A stretch of DNA of 64,000 nucleotides from Burkholderia sp. Bp8963 (lineage in GTDB: Bacteria > Pseudomonadota > Gammaproteobacteria > Burkholderiales > Burkholderiaceae). Made by a program: the position numbers and the translations under genes. The DNA lies in NCBI RefSeq assembly GCF_003854275.1, contig NZ_QTQP01000020.1, positions 62,001 to 126,000 on the forward strand, given 5' to 3'. The notes below the pieces were generated by a model. That model was not told the origin of the DNA, made no database searches, and worked only from the letters and a program-made list of their open reading frames with translations. Shown here piece after piece: positions 46,849 through 57,198 of this stretch. The stretch's first letter is position 1; each line of letters opens with the position of its first letter.

Positions 46849-47061
46849 ATGCATGTCGGGTCGATTGTCTGCACTACCCATATCGCGGTGCCGAAGGGCG
46901 CACGCGGCATCGTCCAGCGCATCCTGGGCGACATGGCGATGGTGACCTGGTACGCGGGGGTACCGGGCGAGTCGAAGGAACTCAACACCGAGCCGTTCTT
47001 TCTCGAGGACCTGATCGACACCGGCGAATCCGTATTGCCGGCTGGCGCGGCGCTGCATTGA
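46849..47061 (+). CDS. conserved small hypothetical protein
   Basis: The 70-residue product MHVGSIVCTTHIAVPKGARGIVQRILGDMAMVTWYAGVP onward looks like a small beta-barrel (alternating hydrophobics, SH3-like). ATG 46849 follows GTGGGGAAAC. Codon bias is good. No family is recognised. It lies 41 bp upstream of srkA and could be co-transcribed with it. Confidence 0.65.
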   Translation: MHVGSIVCTTHIAVPKGARGIVQRILGDMAMVTWYAGVPGESKELNTEPFFLEDLIDTGESVLPAGAALH

Positions 47062-47101
47062 GCGCTCGTCTTTCGGCCCGGCTGGCGGCACAATGCGGGG
47101 C

Positions 47102-48124
47102 ATGAACGAAGTCACCTCCGCTGCAGCCTCCCCGGCCGGGCCGCCGTTTGCCGGCCTCACGCCCGAATGCGTGCTCGATGCGCTCGACAGCGTGCTGATG
47201 CCGGCCGGTCTGCGTACCGACGGGCGCCTGCTCGCCCTCAACAGCTACGAAAACCGCGTCTACCAGGTCGGCATCGAAGACGGCCCGCCGATCGTCGCGA
47301 AGTTCTATCGTCCCGCACGCTGGTCGGACGATGCGATCCTCGAAGAACACGCATTCGTCGCCGAACTCGTCGCGTGCGAGATTCCGGCGGTGCCCGCGCG
47401 CGCGTTCGACGGCCGCACGCTGCATGCGTACGACGGCTTCCGCTTCTCGATCTTCGAGCGCCGCGGCGGCCGCGCGCCCGATCTCGACCGCAGCGACACG
47501 CTCGAATGGCTCGGCCGCTTCATCGGCCGCATCCACGCCGTCGGCGCGACCGAGCCGTACACGGCCCGGCCCGTGCTCGACATCCGCACGTTCGGCTACG
47601 AGCCGCGCGACTACCTGCTCGCGCACGATTTCATTCCGGACGACGTACGGCCTGCATATGAGGCAGCGGTCACGCTCGCGCTCGAAGGCGTCGAGGCCGC
47701 GTTCGAACGCGCGGGCGAGATCCGCCTGCTGCGCGCGCACGGCGACTGCCATCCGAGCAACGTGCTGTGGACCGATGCGGGGCCGCACTTCGTCGATTTC
47801 GACGACAGCCGGATGGCGCCCGCGATCCAGGATCTGTGGCTGTTGCTGCCCGGCGATCGCGCGGGCGCGTCGCGTGCGCTCGCGGACTTGCTCGCCGGTT
47901 ACGAGGATTTCTGCGAATTCGAGCCGCGCGAGCTGCACCTGATCGAAGCGCTGCGCACGCTGCGGCTGATTCACTACGCGGCCTGGCTCGCACGGCGCTG
48001 GAACGATCCCGCGTTTCCCGCCGCGTTCCCGTGGTTCAACACCCATCGTTACTGGGAAGCGCGCGTGCTCGAGTTGCGCGAGCAGATCGGCGCGATGCAG
48101 GAAGGGCCGCTCTGGCCCGTGTGA
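47102..48124 (+). CDS. srkA: stress response kinase SrkA (YihE)
   Basis: A 340-residue aminoglycoside-phosphotransferase-fold kinase. NSYENRVYQVGIEDGPPIVAKFYRP holds the ATP-binding Lys, AHGDCHPSNVLW the catalytic loop, and FVDFDDSRMAPAIQDLW the metal-binding DFD. SrkA phosphorylates proteins on Ser/Thr and protects against stress-induced death in E. coli. ATG 47102 (MNEVTS) or 47093 (MRGMNEV) could be the start. It ends before a strong convergent hairpin. Confidence 0.9.
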   Translation: MNEVTSAAASPAGPPFAGLTPECVLDALDSVLMPAGLRTDGRLLALNSYENRVYQVGIEDGPPIVAKFYRPARWSDDAILEEHAFVAELVACEIPAVPARAFDGRTLHAYDGFRFSIFERRGGRAPDLDRSDTLEWLGRFIGRIHAVGATEPYTARPVLDIRTFGYEPRDYLLAHDFIPDDVRPAYEAAVTLALEGVEAAFERAGEIRLLRAHGDCHPSNVLWTDAGPHFVDFDDSRMAPAIQDLWLLLPGDRAGASRALADLLAGYEDFCEFEPRELHLIEALRTLRLIHYAAWLARRWNDPAFPAAFPWFNTHRYWEARVLELREQIGAMQEGPLWPV

Positions 48125-48163
48125 CGGATGCGCGCCGGCGCGGCCGTGCGCCGGCAGACGTCC

Positions 48164-48190
48164 GCAAAGCGGGCACGCGGCCCGCTTTGC
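48164..48190. terminator. bidirectional terminator srkA / aldehyde dehydrogenase
   Basis: GCAAAGCGGGC (48164-48174) pairs perfectly with GCCCGCTTTGC (48180-48190) around a 5-base loop between two convergent genes. Confidence 0.7.
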
Positions 48191-48196
48191 CCCGCA

Positions 48197-49615
48197 TCAG
48201 AACTTCAGCATCAGCTTGATCAGCGCGGCGAAGCGCTTGCCGTACGGCGGCGCGAGCAGGTTGCGCGCATTGAGGCGCGCCTGCGTCAGCACCGGCTTCA
48301 TCTTCGAGAACGTCACGAAGCCGTCGTGGCCGTGATACGCGCCCATCCCGCTCGCGCCGACGCCGCCGAACGGCAGGCTGCCGCACGCGATGTGCATCAG
48401 CGTCTCGTTGACCGACACGCCGCCCGACACGGTCTCGCGCATCACGCGATCGACCGTGCCGCCGTCTTCGTCGAACAGGTAGAGCGCGAGCGGCCGCGGT
48501 CGCGCATTCACGTACGCGATCGCCTCGTCGAGCCGTTCGTACGGCACGAGCGGCAGCAACGGCCCGAAGATCTCTTCCTGCATCAGCTGCGATCCCGCGT
48601 TCACGTGCGTGACCGCGCACGGCACGAAGCGGCGCGACGCGGGATCGGACGACGCGTCGGCAAGCGGATACAGCTGCGCGCCGGCCGCCTGCGCGTCGCT
48701 TGCAAGCTGCTGCAACCGCGCGAAATGGCGGTCGGACACGATCGTCGTGTAGTCGGCGTTGTGCGCGAAATCCGGATACATCTTCGCGAGCCGCACCCGC
48801 GCGCGCTCGATGAACGCGCCTTCCATGCCGCGCGGCAGCAGCACGTAGTCGGGCGCGATGCAGGTCTGGCCCGCGTTCAGCGTCTTGCCCGCGACGATCG
48901 CGTCGACCGCCGCGTCGAAGCGCGCATTCGGCCCGACGATCGCGGGCGACTTGCCGCCGAGTTCGAGCGTGACGGGCGTGAGGTTGTCGGCCGCCGCGCG
49001 CATCACGTGCCGGCCGACCTGCGTCGAACCGGTAAACAGCAGATGGTCGAACGGCAGCGTGCTGAACGCGGCGCCGATTTCCGCATCGCCGTTCACGACC
49101 GCGACGTGATCGCGCGAGAAAGTGTTCGCGATCAGTTGCTCGAACAGCGCGGACGTGCGCGGCGTCAGTTCGGACATCTTGACGATCGCGCGGTTGCCGG
49201 CCGCGAGTGCGCAGATCAGCGGGCCGGCCGCGAGCAGCACCGGATAGTTCCACGGCACGACGATCCCGACCACGCCGAGTGGCTGCGGAATCACCTGCGC
49301 GCGCGCGGGATGCATCCACTTGTTCATCGGCTTGCGGATCGGCTTCATCCAGCGCTTGCCGTGCTTCAGCGCGTCGTCGATCTCTTCCTTCGCCATCCAG
49401 ATTTCCGACAGCAGCACCTCTTGCTTCGCGCGATGGCCGAAGTCCGCGCTGATCGCGTCGGCGAGCGCGTCGGCGTTGTCGATCAGCATCGTGCGCAGCG
49501 CGCGCAGGTGCTTCGCGCGCGCTTCCCAGTCGGGATACGGCGCGCGCAGGTAGGCGGCGCGCTGCTCGTTCAGCAACGACGTCAGGGCGGCAAGTTCAGG
49601 CAGATCGTTCTTCAT
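48197..49615 (-). CDS. calB: coniferyl-aldehyde-dehydrogenase-type ALDH
   Basis: The 472-residue NAD(P)-dependent aldehyde dehydrogenase resembles CalB: WMAKEEIDDALKHGKRWMKP, PLGVVGIVVPWNYPVLLAAGPLICALAAGNRAIVKMSE, catalytic Glu in TLELGGKSPAIV and catalytic Cys in KTLNAGQTCIAPDY. ATG 49615 follows GGAGAAGACGCC. The family oxidises coniferyl and related aldehydes, including aliphatic ones. A GMC alcohol oxidoreductase gene is divergent across the 0.8-kb gap and could supply aldehydes, which is inference. Confidence 0.88.
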   Translation of the reverse strand: MKNDLPELAALTSLLNEQRAAYLRAPYPDWEARAKHLRALRTMLIDNADALADAISADFGHRAKQEVLLSEIWMAKEEIDDALKHGKRWMKPIRKPMNKWMHPARAQVIPQPLGVVGIVVPWNYPVLLAAGPLICALAAGNRAIVKMSELTPRTSALFEQLIANTFSRDHVAVVNGDAEIGAAFSTLPFDHLLFTGSTQVGRHVMRAAADNLTPVTLELGGKSPAIVGPNARFDAAVDAIVAGKTLNAGQTCIAPDYVLLPRGMEGAFIERARVRLAKMYPDFAHNADYTTIVSDRHFARLQQLASDAQAAGAQLYPLADASSDPASRRFVPCAVTHVNAGSQLMQEEIFGPLLPLVPYERLDEAIAYVNARPRPLALYLFDEDGGTVDRVMRETVSGGVSVNETLMHIACGSLPFGGVGASGMGAYHGHDGFVTFSKMKPVLTQARLNARNLLAPPYGKRFAALIKLMLKF

Positions 49616-50436
49616 GGCGTCTTCTCCGGTTGAGCGTGGCGCATCGGCCAGCAATCAGGCCGCAAGCGCCCGCTCGACGAGCGCGGCTTGGCGGTTCGGG
49701 TTGGGCGGCGTGCCGCCGTTCGAGGCGGCATCCTGTATGGCGTGGGGCAAGGCGGTGGTCATGGCGTCGCGCGGGATCGCGTCGCCCGTCGAGTCGCCCG
49801 TCGCATCGGCCGTCGCGTGCCGGTCACATCCGGGCGTCGCATCCGCGCGACGGTTTACGCACACGAAAACGTCGCGGGAAGCGGCGCGCGATGCGCGGTC
49901 GCGCCGTGATGGGGTGCACGAAACGATCACGCGAAACGGCGCGGCGGACCGCGCCGCATGCACGGGCACGCTGCATTGCCGGACGCTTGCGGCCGCGACA
50001 GGCGCGATCGGCGGCCAGCCGGAAGATGCCGCCGGCATGCGTTCCAAACGCGCGGGGGCGGCCCGCGCCGTTCGATTGCCGCGCGTCGCGCGCGTCGCTG
50101 CGCGTGTGCGCGCACAGGCTGTCGTTTGAAACAAAATGCGGGGCAAGGACGAGGTGGCCGGAAAACCCGGTCGGCACACGGCCTGCAGAACGTGTCGCTG
50201 CATCAGTGTCTCTCCCATTTCGCGACAGATCGGCTTCTGGCGGCCGGCTGCGTCGCGCCAAGCGAATCCACGCATCTTAAATTTAGTTCACGCGCACGTT
50301 TAGAGGAATCGCTCTCGAATCGGCGCGCCGCGCGCGCGGCAGCCATTCCTACAATGCGCGAACACTAGAAGACAGAAGACGTGACTCGGGCCGCGCGGCA
50401 GCGCCGGGCGCCCTTCATGACATGAAGGAGACATGC
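49616..50436. other. 821-bp region between divergent oxidoreductase genes
   Basis: This is the largest gap in the window. It contains a 35-codon minus-strand ORF (called separately) and no larger frame with consistent codon bias. The AT-richer patch at 50274-50310 (AAATTTAGTT, GTTTAGAGG) probably holds promoters. No regulator gene survives here, although such pairs often flank one. Confidence 0.4.
49655..49762 (-). CDS. possible 35-residue peptide or gene remnant
   Basis: MTTALPHAIQDAASNGGTPP onward, ending RQAALVERALAA, reads with good codon bias and ends 39 bp before the aldehyde dehydrogenase start. It could be a short leader gene or the tail of a decayed gene. No ribosome-binding site is obvious. 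Confidence 0.3.
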   Translation of the reverse strand: MTTALPHAIQDAASNGGTPPNPNRQAALVERALAA

Positions 50437-52074
50437 ATGCAATACGACTACATCATCGTCGGGGCGGGATCCGGCGGCGCGAGTCTCGCGGGCCGGCTCG
50501 CCGACGCGTGCCCCGACGCGACCATCGCGCTGATCGAGGCGGGTTCGCACACGGAGCGCAACCTGCTCGTCAACATGCCGGTCGGCATTGCGGCGCTCGT
50601 GCCGTTCAGGCTCGGCACCAACTACGGCTACGAGACCGTGCCGCAGCCGGGCCTCGGCGGCCGCCGCGGCTACCAGCCGCGCGGGCGCGGGATGGGCGGC
50701 TCGAGTGCGATCAACGCGATGATCTACACGCGCGGCCATCCGCGCGACTACGACGAATGGGCGGAACTCGGCGCGACAGGCTGGGGCTGGCAGGACGTGC
50801 TGCCGTACTTCCGGCGCGCGGAAGGCAATCAGCGCGGCGCGAATGCGTGGCATGGCGCGGACGGTCCGCTCACGGTGTCCGATCTGCGCTTTCGCAATCC
50901 GTTCTCCGAACGATTCATCCAGGCCGCGCACGCAGCCGGCTATCCGCTCAACGACGATTTCAACGGCGCGACGCAGGAAGGCGTCGGCTTCTACCAGGTC
51001 ACGCATCGCGACGGCTCGCGCTGCAGTGTCGCGCGCGCGTACATCTACGGCCGCAACCGGCCGAACCTGCATGTGATGACCGATGCGACGGTGCTGCGCG
51101 TCGGCTTCGACGGCAAGCGCGCGATCGGCGTCGTGGTGTCGCGCAACGGGCGCGTCGAGACGCTCGGCGCGCGCGCGGAAGTGATCGTGTCGGGCGGCGC
51201 GTTCAATTCGCCGCAACTGCTGATGTGCTCGGGCATCGGCCCGGCCGAGCAGCTGCGCCGGCACGGGATCGCGGTCGTGCAGGACGCGCCGGACGTCGGC
51301 ACGAACCTGATCGACCATATCGACTTCATCATCAACACGCGCGTGAATTCGTCGGAGCTGGTCGGCGTCTGCGTGCGCGGGATCGCGAAGATGACGCCCG
51401 CGCTCGCGCGCTACTTCTCGAGCCGCACCGGGATGATGACGAGCAACGTCGCGGAGGCGGGCGGCTTCATCAAGAGCGACCCGTCGCTCGACCGGCCGGA
51501 CCTGCAGCTGCATTTCTGCACGGCGCTCGTCGACGATCACAACCGCAAGATGCACTGGGGCTTCGGCTATTCGCTGCACGTGTGCGCGCTGCGGCCGTTC
51601 AGCCGCGGCACGGTGACGCTCGCGAGCGGCGACACGCGCGATGCGCCGTTGATCGATCCGCGCTTCTTCAGCGATGCGCGCGATCTCGACCTGCTCGTGC
51701 GCGGCGCGCACGCGATGCGGCGGATCCTGTCGCAGGCGCCGCTCGCGTCGCAGGGCGGGCGCGAGCTGTACACGCGGGCGGACCAGTCGGAAGCCGAGCT
51801 GCGCGCGACGATCGTTCAGCATGCCGACACGATCTATCACCCGGTCGGCACCTGCCGGATGGGCACGGATGCGCGCGCGATCGTCGATCCGCAGTTGCGC
51901 GTGCGGGGCGTCGAAGGGCTGCGCGTGGTGGATGCGTCAGTGATGCCGACGCTGGTCGGCGGGAACACGAATGCGCCGTCGGTGATGATCGGCGAGCGTG
52001 CGGCGGACTTCATCGTTGCCGCACGCAAGGCCGGCTCGCCGCGCGGCGAGACGGCCTCGGTGCACGGCCGCTGA
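50437..52074 (+). CDS. GMC-family FAD alcohol/choline dehydrogenase
   Basis: The 545-residue GMC oxidoreductase begins MQYDYIIVGAGSGGASLAGRL with the FAD-binding GxGxxG. GMC signature 1 is RGRGMGGSSAINAMIYTRGHPRDYD, signature 2 is GGAFNSPQLLMCSGIGP, and the active site has His in YHPVGTCRMG and Asn in GGNTNAP. ATG 50437 has AAGGAG 8 bp upstream. It resembles AlkJ/BetA-like alcohol dehydrogenases; the substrate is unknown. It converges with fliK, 13 bp apart. Confidence 0.88.
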   Translation: MQYDYIIVGAGSGGASLAGRLADACPDATIALIEAGSHTERNLLVNMPVGIAALVPFRLGTNYGYETVPQPGLGGRRGYQPRGRGMGGSSAINAMIYTRGHPRDYDEWAELGATGWGWQDVLPYFRRAEGNQRGANAWHGADGPLTVSDLRFRNPFSERFIQAAHAAGYPLNDDFNGATQEGVGFYQVTHRDGSRCSVARAYIYGRNRPNLHVMTDATVLRVGFDGKRAIGVVVSRNGRVETLGARAEVIVSGGAFNSPQLLMCSGIGPAEQLRRHGIAVVQDAPDVGTNLIDHIDFIINTRVNSSELVGVCVRGIAKMTPALARYFSSRTGMMTSNVAEAGGFIKSDPSLDRPDLQLHFCTALVDDHNRKMHWGFGYSLHVCALRPFSRGTVTLASGDTRDAPLIDPRFFSDARDLDLLVRGAHAMRRILSQAPLASQGGRELYTRADQSEAELRATIVQHADTIYHPVGTCRMGTDARAIVDPQLRVRGVEGLRVVDASVMPTLVGGNTNAPSVMIGERAADFIVAARKAGSPRGETASVHGR

Positions 52075-52087
52075 GCGGCGCCGATGC

Positions 52088-53491
<1,404 letters not shown>

Positions 53492-53539
53492 GGCGTTCTC
53501 TCGTGCGAATCGTACAAATCGTGCGAATGCGGTGGGCGG

Positions 53540-53998
53540 TTACGTCGACCTGGCCGCGTCGGCCCGCATCCGCAGCACCTTTGCGGCATGCTCGTCGGCC
53601 TCGCGCTGTTCGCGCTTCGCGGCGCGCGTTGCTTCTTGCGCGACGCCGCGCGCCTGCAGGATCTCGTACGACCCGACGGTGCGTTTCTGCTGCTGCCAGT
53701 GCGGGCGCGCCTCGTCGATGCGCGCGTCGGCGGCGGCCAGTGCGCGGCGCTGCTGCGCGATCGCCGAGTCGAGCGTGTCGAGGAACGCCTGGAAATTCCG
53801 CCAGTTGCCGGCGGGCATCCCGTGCTGCGCGGATTGCGCGAAGCGCGTGTGGTATTCGTCGCGGTAGCGCAGCAGTGCGTCGAGCTGCTCGGCGGCCGCG
53901 GTGCGGTCGCGCTGCGCGTGCCCGAGCTGCCGGGTCGCCTCGTCGAGGTTTTCCTGCGCGCGGTCGAGCAGGATCTGCAAAGGAAAGCCTTGGGCCAT
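53540..53998 (-). CDS. fliJ: flagellar export chaperone FliJ
   Basis: The 152-residue coiled-coil protein begins MAQGFPLQILLDRAQENLDEATRQLGHAQRDRTAAAEQLDALLRYRDEY and is helical throughout. FliJ sits in the FliI ATPase ring and contacts FlhA. ATG 53998 is chosen for the family start; it follows fliI by 5 bp. Confidence 0.9.
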   Translation of the reverse strand: MAQGFPLQILLDRAQENLDEATRQLGHAQRDRTAAAEQLDALLRYRDEYHTRFAQSAQHGMPAGNWRNFQAFLDTLDSAIAQQRRALAAADARIDEARPHWQQQKRTVGSYEILQARGVAQEATRAAKREQREADEHAAKVLRMRADAARST

Positions 53999-54003
53999 CA
54001 GCG

Positions 54004-55524
54004 TCAGCCTCCGTGGGAATCGAACAGCGCATCGAGCCCGGCGAGGCTCGATGCGAACGGCGCGCATTCGCGGAAGCCCTGCTGCAGGAACGCTTCGATG
54101 CGCGGATAGAGCGCGATCGCGCGGTCGAGCTGCGCGTCGCGGCCCGGCGCATACGCGCCGACCGCGATCAGGTCGCGGTTGCGCTGGTAGCGCGACAGCA
54201 TCTGCTTGAACTGGCGCACGCGATCGAGATGCGGCTCGTCGATCAGCGCGGTCATCGCGCGGCTGATCGACGCCTCGATGTCGATCGCCGGATAGTGGCC
54301 GGCTTCCGCGAGCGCACGCGACAGCACGATATGGCCGTCGAGGATCGCGCGCGCCGAATCGGCGATCGGATCCTGCTGGTCGTCGCCTTCCGTCAGCACC
54401 GTGTAGAACGCAGTGATCGAGCCGCCGCCTTCCGGCCCGTTGCCGGTGCGCTCGACGAGTGCGGGCAGCTTCGCGAACACCGACGGCGGATAGCCCTTGG
54501 TCGCGGGCGGCTCGCCGATCGCGAGTGCGATCTCGCGCTGCGCCATCGCGTAGCGGGTCAGCGAATCCATCAGCAGCAGCACGTGCTTGCCCTGGTCGCG
54601 GAAATATTCGGCGAGCGACGTCGCGTACGCGGCGCCCTGCATCCGCAGCAGCGGCGACACGTCGGCCGGCGCCGCGACCACGACCGAGCGCGCAAGGCCG
54701 TCCTCGCCGAGGATCTGCTCGATGAATTCCTTCACTTCACGGCCCCGCTCGCCGATCAGCCCGATCACGATCACCTCGGCGCTCGTGTAGCGCGCCATCG
54801 TGCCGAGCAGCACCGACTTGCCGACGCCGGAGCCCGCGAACAGGCCCATCCGCTGGCCACGGCCGACGGTGAGCAGCGCATTGATCGCGCGCACGCCGAC
54901 GTCGAGCACATGATGGATCGGCTCGCGCTCGAGCGGGTTGATCGACGGCGCGGACAACGGCGCGTCGACCTTCGATGCCAGCGGGCCGAGGTTGTCGAGC
55001 GGCCGGCCCGATGCGTCGACGACGCGCCCGAGCATGTTCCAGCCGACCGGCAGCCGCTTCGCGCCCGCGAGCGGGTCGGCGACCGGCGCGGTTTCGCGCG
55101 GCCACACGCGCGCGCCGGGCAGCACGCCCGCGACGTCGGTGGTCGGCATCAGGAACAGGCGGTCGCCGGAGAAGCCGACGACTTCCGCTTCCGCATGCGG
55201 CAGCGTGCTGCCGGGCGGCAGCTCGATCGTGCATTCGGCGCCGACCGACAGGCGCAGCCCGATCGTCTCGAGCACGAGGCCCGCCGCGCGGGTCAGGCGG
55301 CCGCACGGACGCAGCGGCAACGCGCGGTGGCTGCGCGCGGACAGCGCGTTCAGGTGCGAGCGCCAGTGCGCGAGATGCGGATTGTGCGGCGCGCGCGGCG
55401 CGTCGGGGGCGGCCTGCGGCGTCGTGTCGTGCGCGGCTTCCGGGCCGAACGACGCGAGCGCGAGTTCGCGCTCGAGCGGCGTCATCCCGTCGCGCGCGAA
55501 CGCTTCGGGCGTGCGCGTCACCAT
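54004..55524 (-). CDS. fliI: flagellum-specific ATP synthase FliI
   Basis: The 506-residue F1-beta-like ATPase powers flagellar type III export. Walker A is [15 protein letters not shown], Walker B lies in [41 protein letters not shown], which is the strongly conserved catalytic block. The start overlaps the fliH end by 7 bp. The first 60 residues, before the beta-barrel, are longer than in enterics. Confidence 0.95.
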   Translation of the reverse strand: MVTRTPEAFARDGMTPLERELALASFGPEAAHDTTPQAAPDAPRAPHNPHLAHWRSHLNALSARSHRALPLRPCGRLTRAAGLVLETIGLRLSVGAECTIELPPGSTLPHAEAEVVGFSGDRLFLMPTTDVAGVLPGARVWPRETAPVADPLAGAKRLPVGWNMLGRVVDASGRPLDNLGPLASKVDAPLSAPSINPLEREPIHHVLDVGVRAINALLTVGRGQRMGLFAGSGVGKSVLLGTMARYTSAEVIVIGLIGERGREVKEFIEQILGEDGLARSVVVAAPADVSPLLRMQGAAYATSLAEYFRDQGKHVLLLMDSLTRYAMAQREIALAIGEPPATKGYPPSVFAKLPALVERTGNGPEGGGSITAFYTVLTEGDDQQDPIADSARAILDGHIVLSRALAEAGHYPAIDIEASISRAMTALIDEPHLDRVRQFKQMLSRYQRNRDLIAVGAYAPGRDAQLDRAIALYPRIEAFLQQGFRECAPFASSLAGLDALFDSHGG

Positions 55525-56210
55525 GCGCTCACCTTGCCGATCGCGGCGGCGACGCGTTGCCAGCGGGTCGGCAGCGTCGCGTCGACTTCGCCCGTCGCCG
55601 CGTGCGCGCGGCAGCCGCCGCGCTCGATCGCCGCATCGGTGCGCACGCTCCAGCCGAGCGCGTCGAGCTCTTCCTGCAGGTAAGCCTCGACCACCGGCAG
55701 GTCGGCCGGATGCACAGCGAGGGTCGGCGCGCCGGACAGCGCGGGCTCGGCCGCGAGCACGTCGCGCACCGCGGCGACGAGCGCCGCGGGATCGTGCTTC
55801 ACGTGCTGGCGCACGACCTGCTGCGCGATGTCGAGCGCGAGCTGTGCGACGTCCGACGCGAGATCGTGTTCGGCGGCGCCGAGCGCCTCGCGAAACGACG
55901 TCGCGAGCGCCGCAAGCTGCGCGGCCTGCGCGCGCGCTTCGGCCTGGCCGGCTTCGAAACCCTGCTGATAGCCCTGCTCGCGGCCGGCCTGGTAGCCGTG
56001 CGCCTGTCCTTCGACGTGGCCGGCCGTCAGGCCTTCCGCATGCGCGGCGTCGCGCACGCGCTGCAGTTCCGCGGCGAGCTCGGCGGCGGCCGCGGCCGCT
56101 TCGTCGTGCGGCAGCGGGGGCGGCGGCGGAGGCGGCGGATCGAACGACGCCATCTCCCAGCGCTGGTACGCGGTCATGTCGCGCACGCGTTCGCTCGCCC
56201 GATCAGACAT
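55518..56210 (-). CDS. fliH: flagellar assembly protein FliH
   Basis: The 230-residue regulator of FliI has a run of eight prolines near residue 25, a helical segment with glycines every four residues ([29 protein letters not shown], about 60-88), typical of FliH GxxxG repeats, and a C-terminal FliH/YscL domain. It overlaps fliG by 8 bp and fliI by 7 bp, so the operon is translationally coupled. Confidence 0.92.
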   Translation of the reverse strand: MSDRASERVRDMTAYQRWEMASFDPPPPPPPPLPHDEAAAAAAELAAELQRVRDAAHAEGLTAGHVEGQAHGYQAGREQGYQQGFEAGQAEARAQAAQLAALATSFREALGAAEHDLASDVAQLALDIAQQVVRQHVKHDPAALVAAVRDVLAAEPALSGAPTLAVHPADLPVVEAYLQEELDALGWSVRTDAAIERGGCRAHAATGEVDATLPTRWQRVAAAIGKVSAW

Positions 56211-57198
56211 AGGCGTCTTCCGCCTTGCCGCCTAGCACGATCTGGCCGTTCTCGGCGAGGTTGCGCACGATCTGCAGGATGCGGCGCTGCTGCGTCTCGA
56301 CTTCGGACACGCGCACCGGGCCGCGCGCGTCGAGATCCTCGGCGAGCAGTTCGGCCGCGCGCTGCGACATGTTCGCGAGGAATTTCTGGCGCAGCGCGGG
56401 CGGCGCGCCTTTCAGCGCGATGATCAGCGTCTCCGACTCGACTTCCTTGAGCACCATCTGGATCGCGCGGTCCTCGAGGTCGAGCAGGTTCTCGAACACG
56501 AACATCTGGTCGACGATCTTCTGCGCGAGCTCCGGATCGTACTGGCGCACGCTCTCGAGCACGCCTTCCTCGTGGATGCTCGTCATGAAGTTCAGGATCT
56601 CGGCCGCGGTGCGGATGCCGCCCATCGGCGCGCGCTTCAGGTTGTCGCTGCCGGACAGCAGGCCCGTCAGCACGTCGTCGAGCTCGCGCAGCGCGGCCGG
56701 CTGGATGCCGTCGAGCGTCGCGATCCGCAGCATCACGTCGTTGCGCAGCCGCTCGGTGAAGCACGACGTGATCTCGGACGCCTGGTCGCGGTCGAGATGC
56801 ACGAGGATCGTCGCGATGATCTGCGGATGCTCGTTCTTGATCAGCTCGGCCACCGCGCCCGAGTCCATCCACTTGAGCCCTTCGATGCCGCTCGTGTCGC
56901 TGCCCTGCAGGATCCGGTCGATCAGCACGCCGGCCTTGTCCTCGCCGAGCGCCTTCGTCAGCACCGAGCGGATGTATTCGTTCGAATCGAGCGACAGCGC
57001 GGTGTGCTGCTCGGCTTCCTTCGCGAACTCCTGCAGCACTTCCTCGACCTGCTCGCGCGTCACGTTGCGCAGCGCGGCCATCGCCACGCCGATCTTCTGC
57101 ACCTCGCGCGGCGCGAGGAACCTGAATACCTGCGCGGCTTCTTCTTCGCCGATCGACATCAGCAGCAGCGCGCTCTTGGTCAAGCCTTCAGCGTTCAT
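56203..57198 (-). CDS. fliG: flagellar motor switch protein FliG
   Basis: The 331-residue C-ring protein transmits torque. It begins MNAEGLTKSALLLMSIGEEEAAQVF. The middle domain carries EHPQIIATILVHLD (EHPQ motif), and the C-terminal domain carries charged torque helices DLEDRAIQMVLKEVESETLIIALKGA. The start overlaps the fliF end by 11 bp. Confidence 0.96.
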   Translation of the reverse strand: MNAEGLTKSALLLMSIGEEEAAQVFRFLAPREVQKIGVAMAALRNVTREQVEEVLQEFAKEAEQHTALSLDSNEYIRSVLTKALGEDKAGVLIDRILQGSDTSGIEGLKWMDSGAVAELIKNEHPQIIATILVHLDRDQASEITSCFTERLRNDVMLRIATLDGIQPAALRELDDVLTGLLSGSDNLKRAPMGGIRTAAEILNFMTSIHEEGVLESVRQYDPELAQKIVDQMFVFENLLDLEDRAIQMVLKEVESETLIIALKGAPPALRQKFLANMSQRAAELLAEDLDARGPVRVSEVETQQRRILQIVRNLAENGQIVLGGKAEDAYV

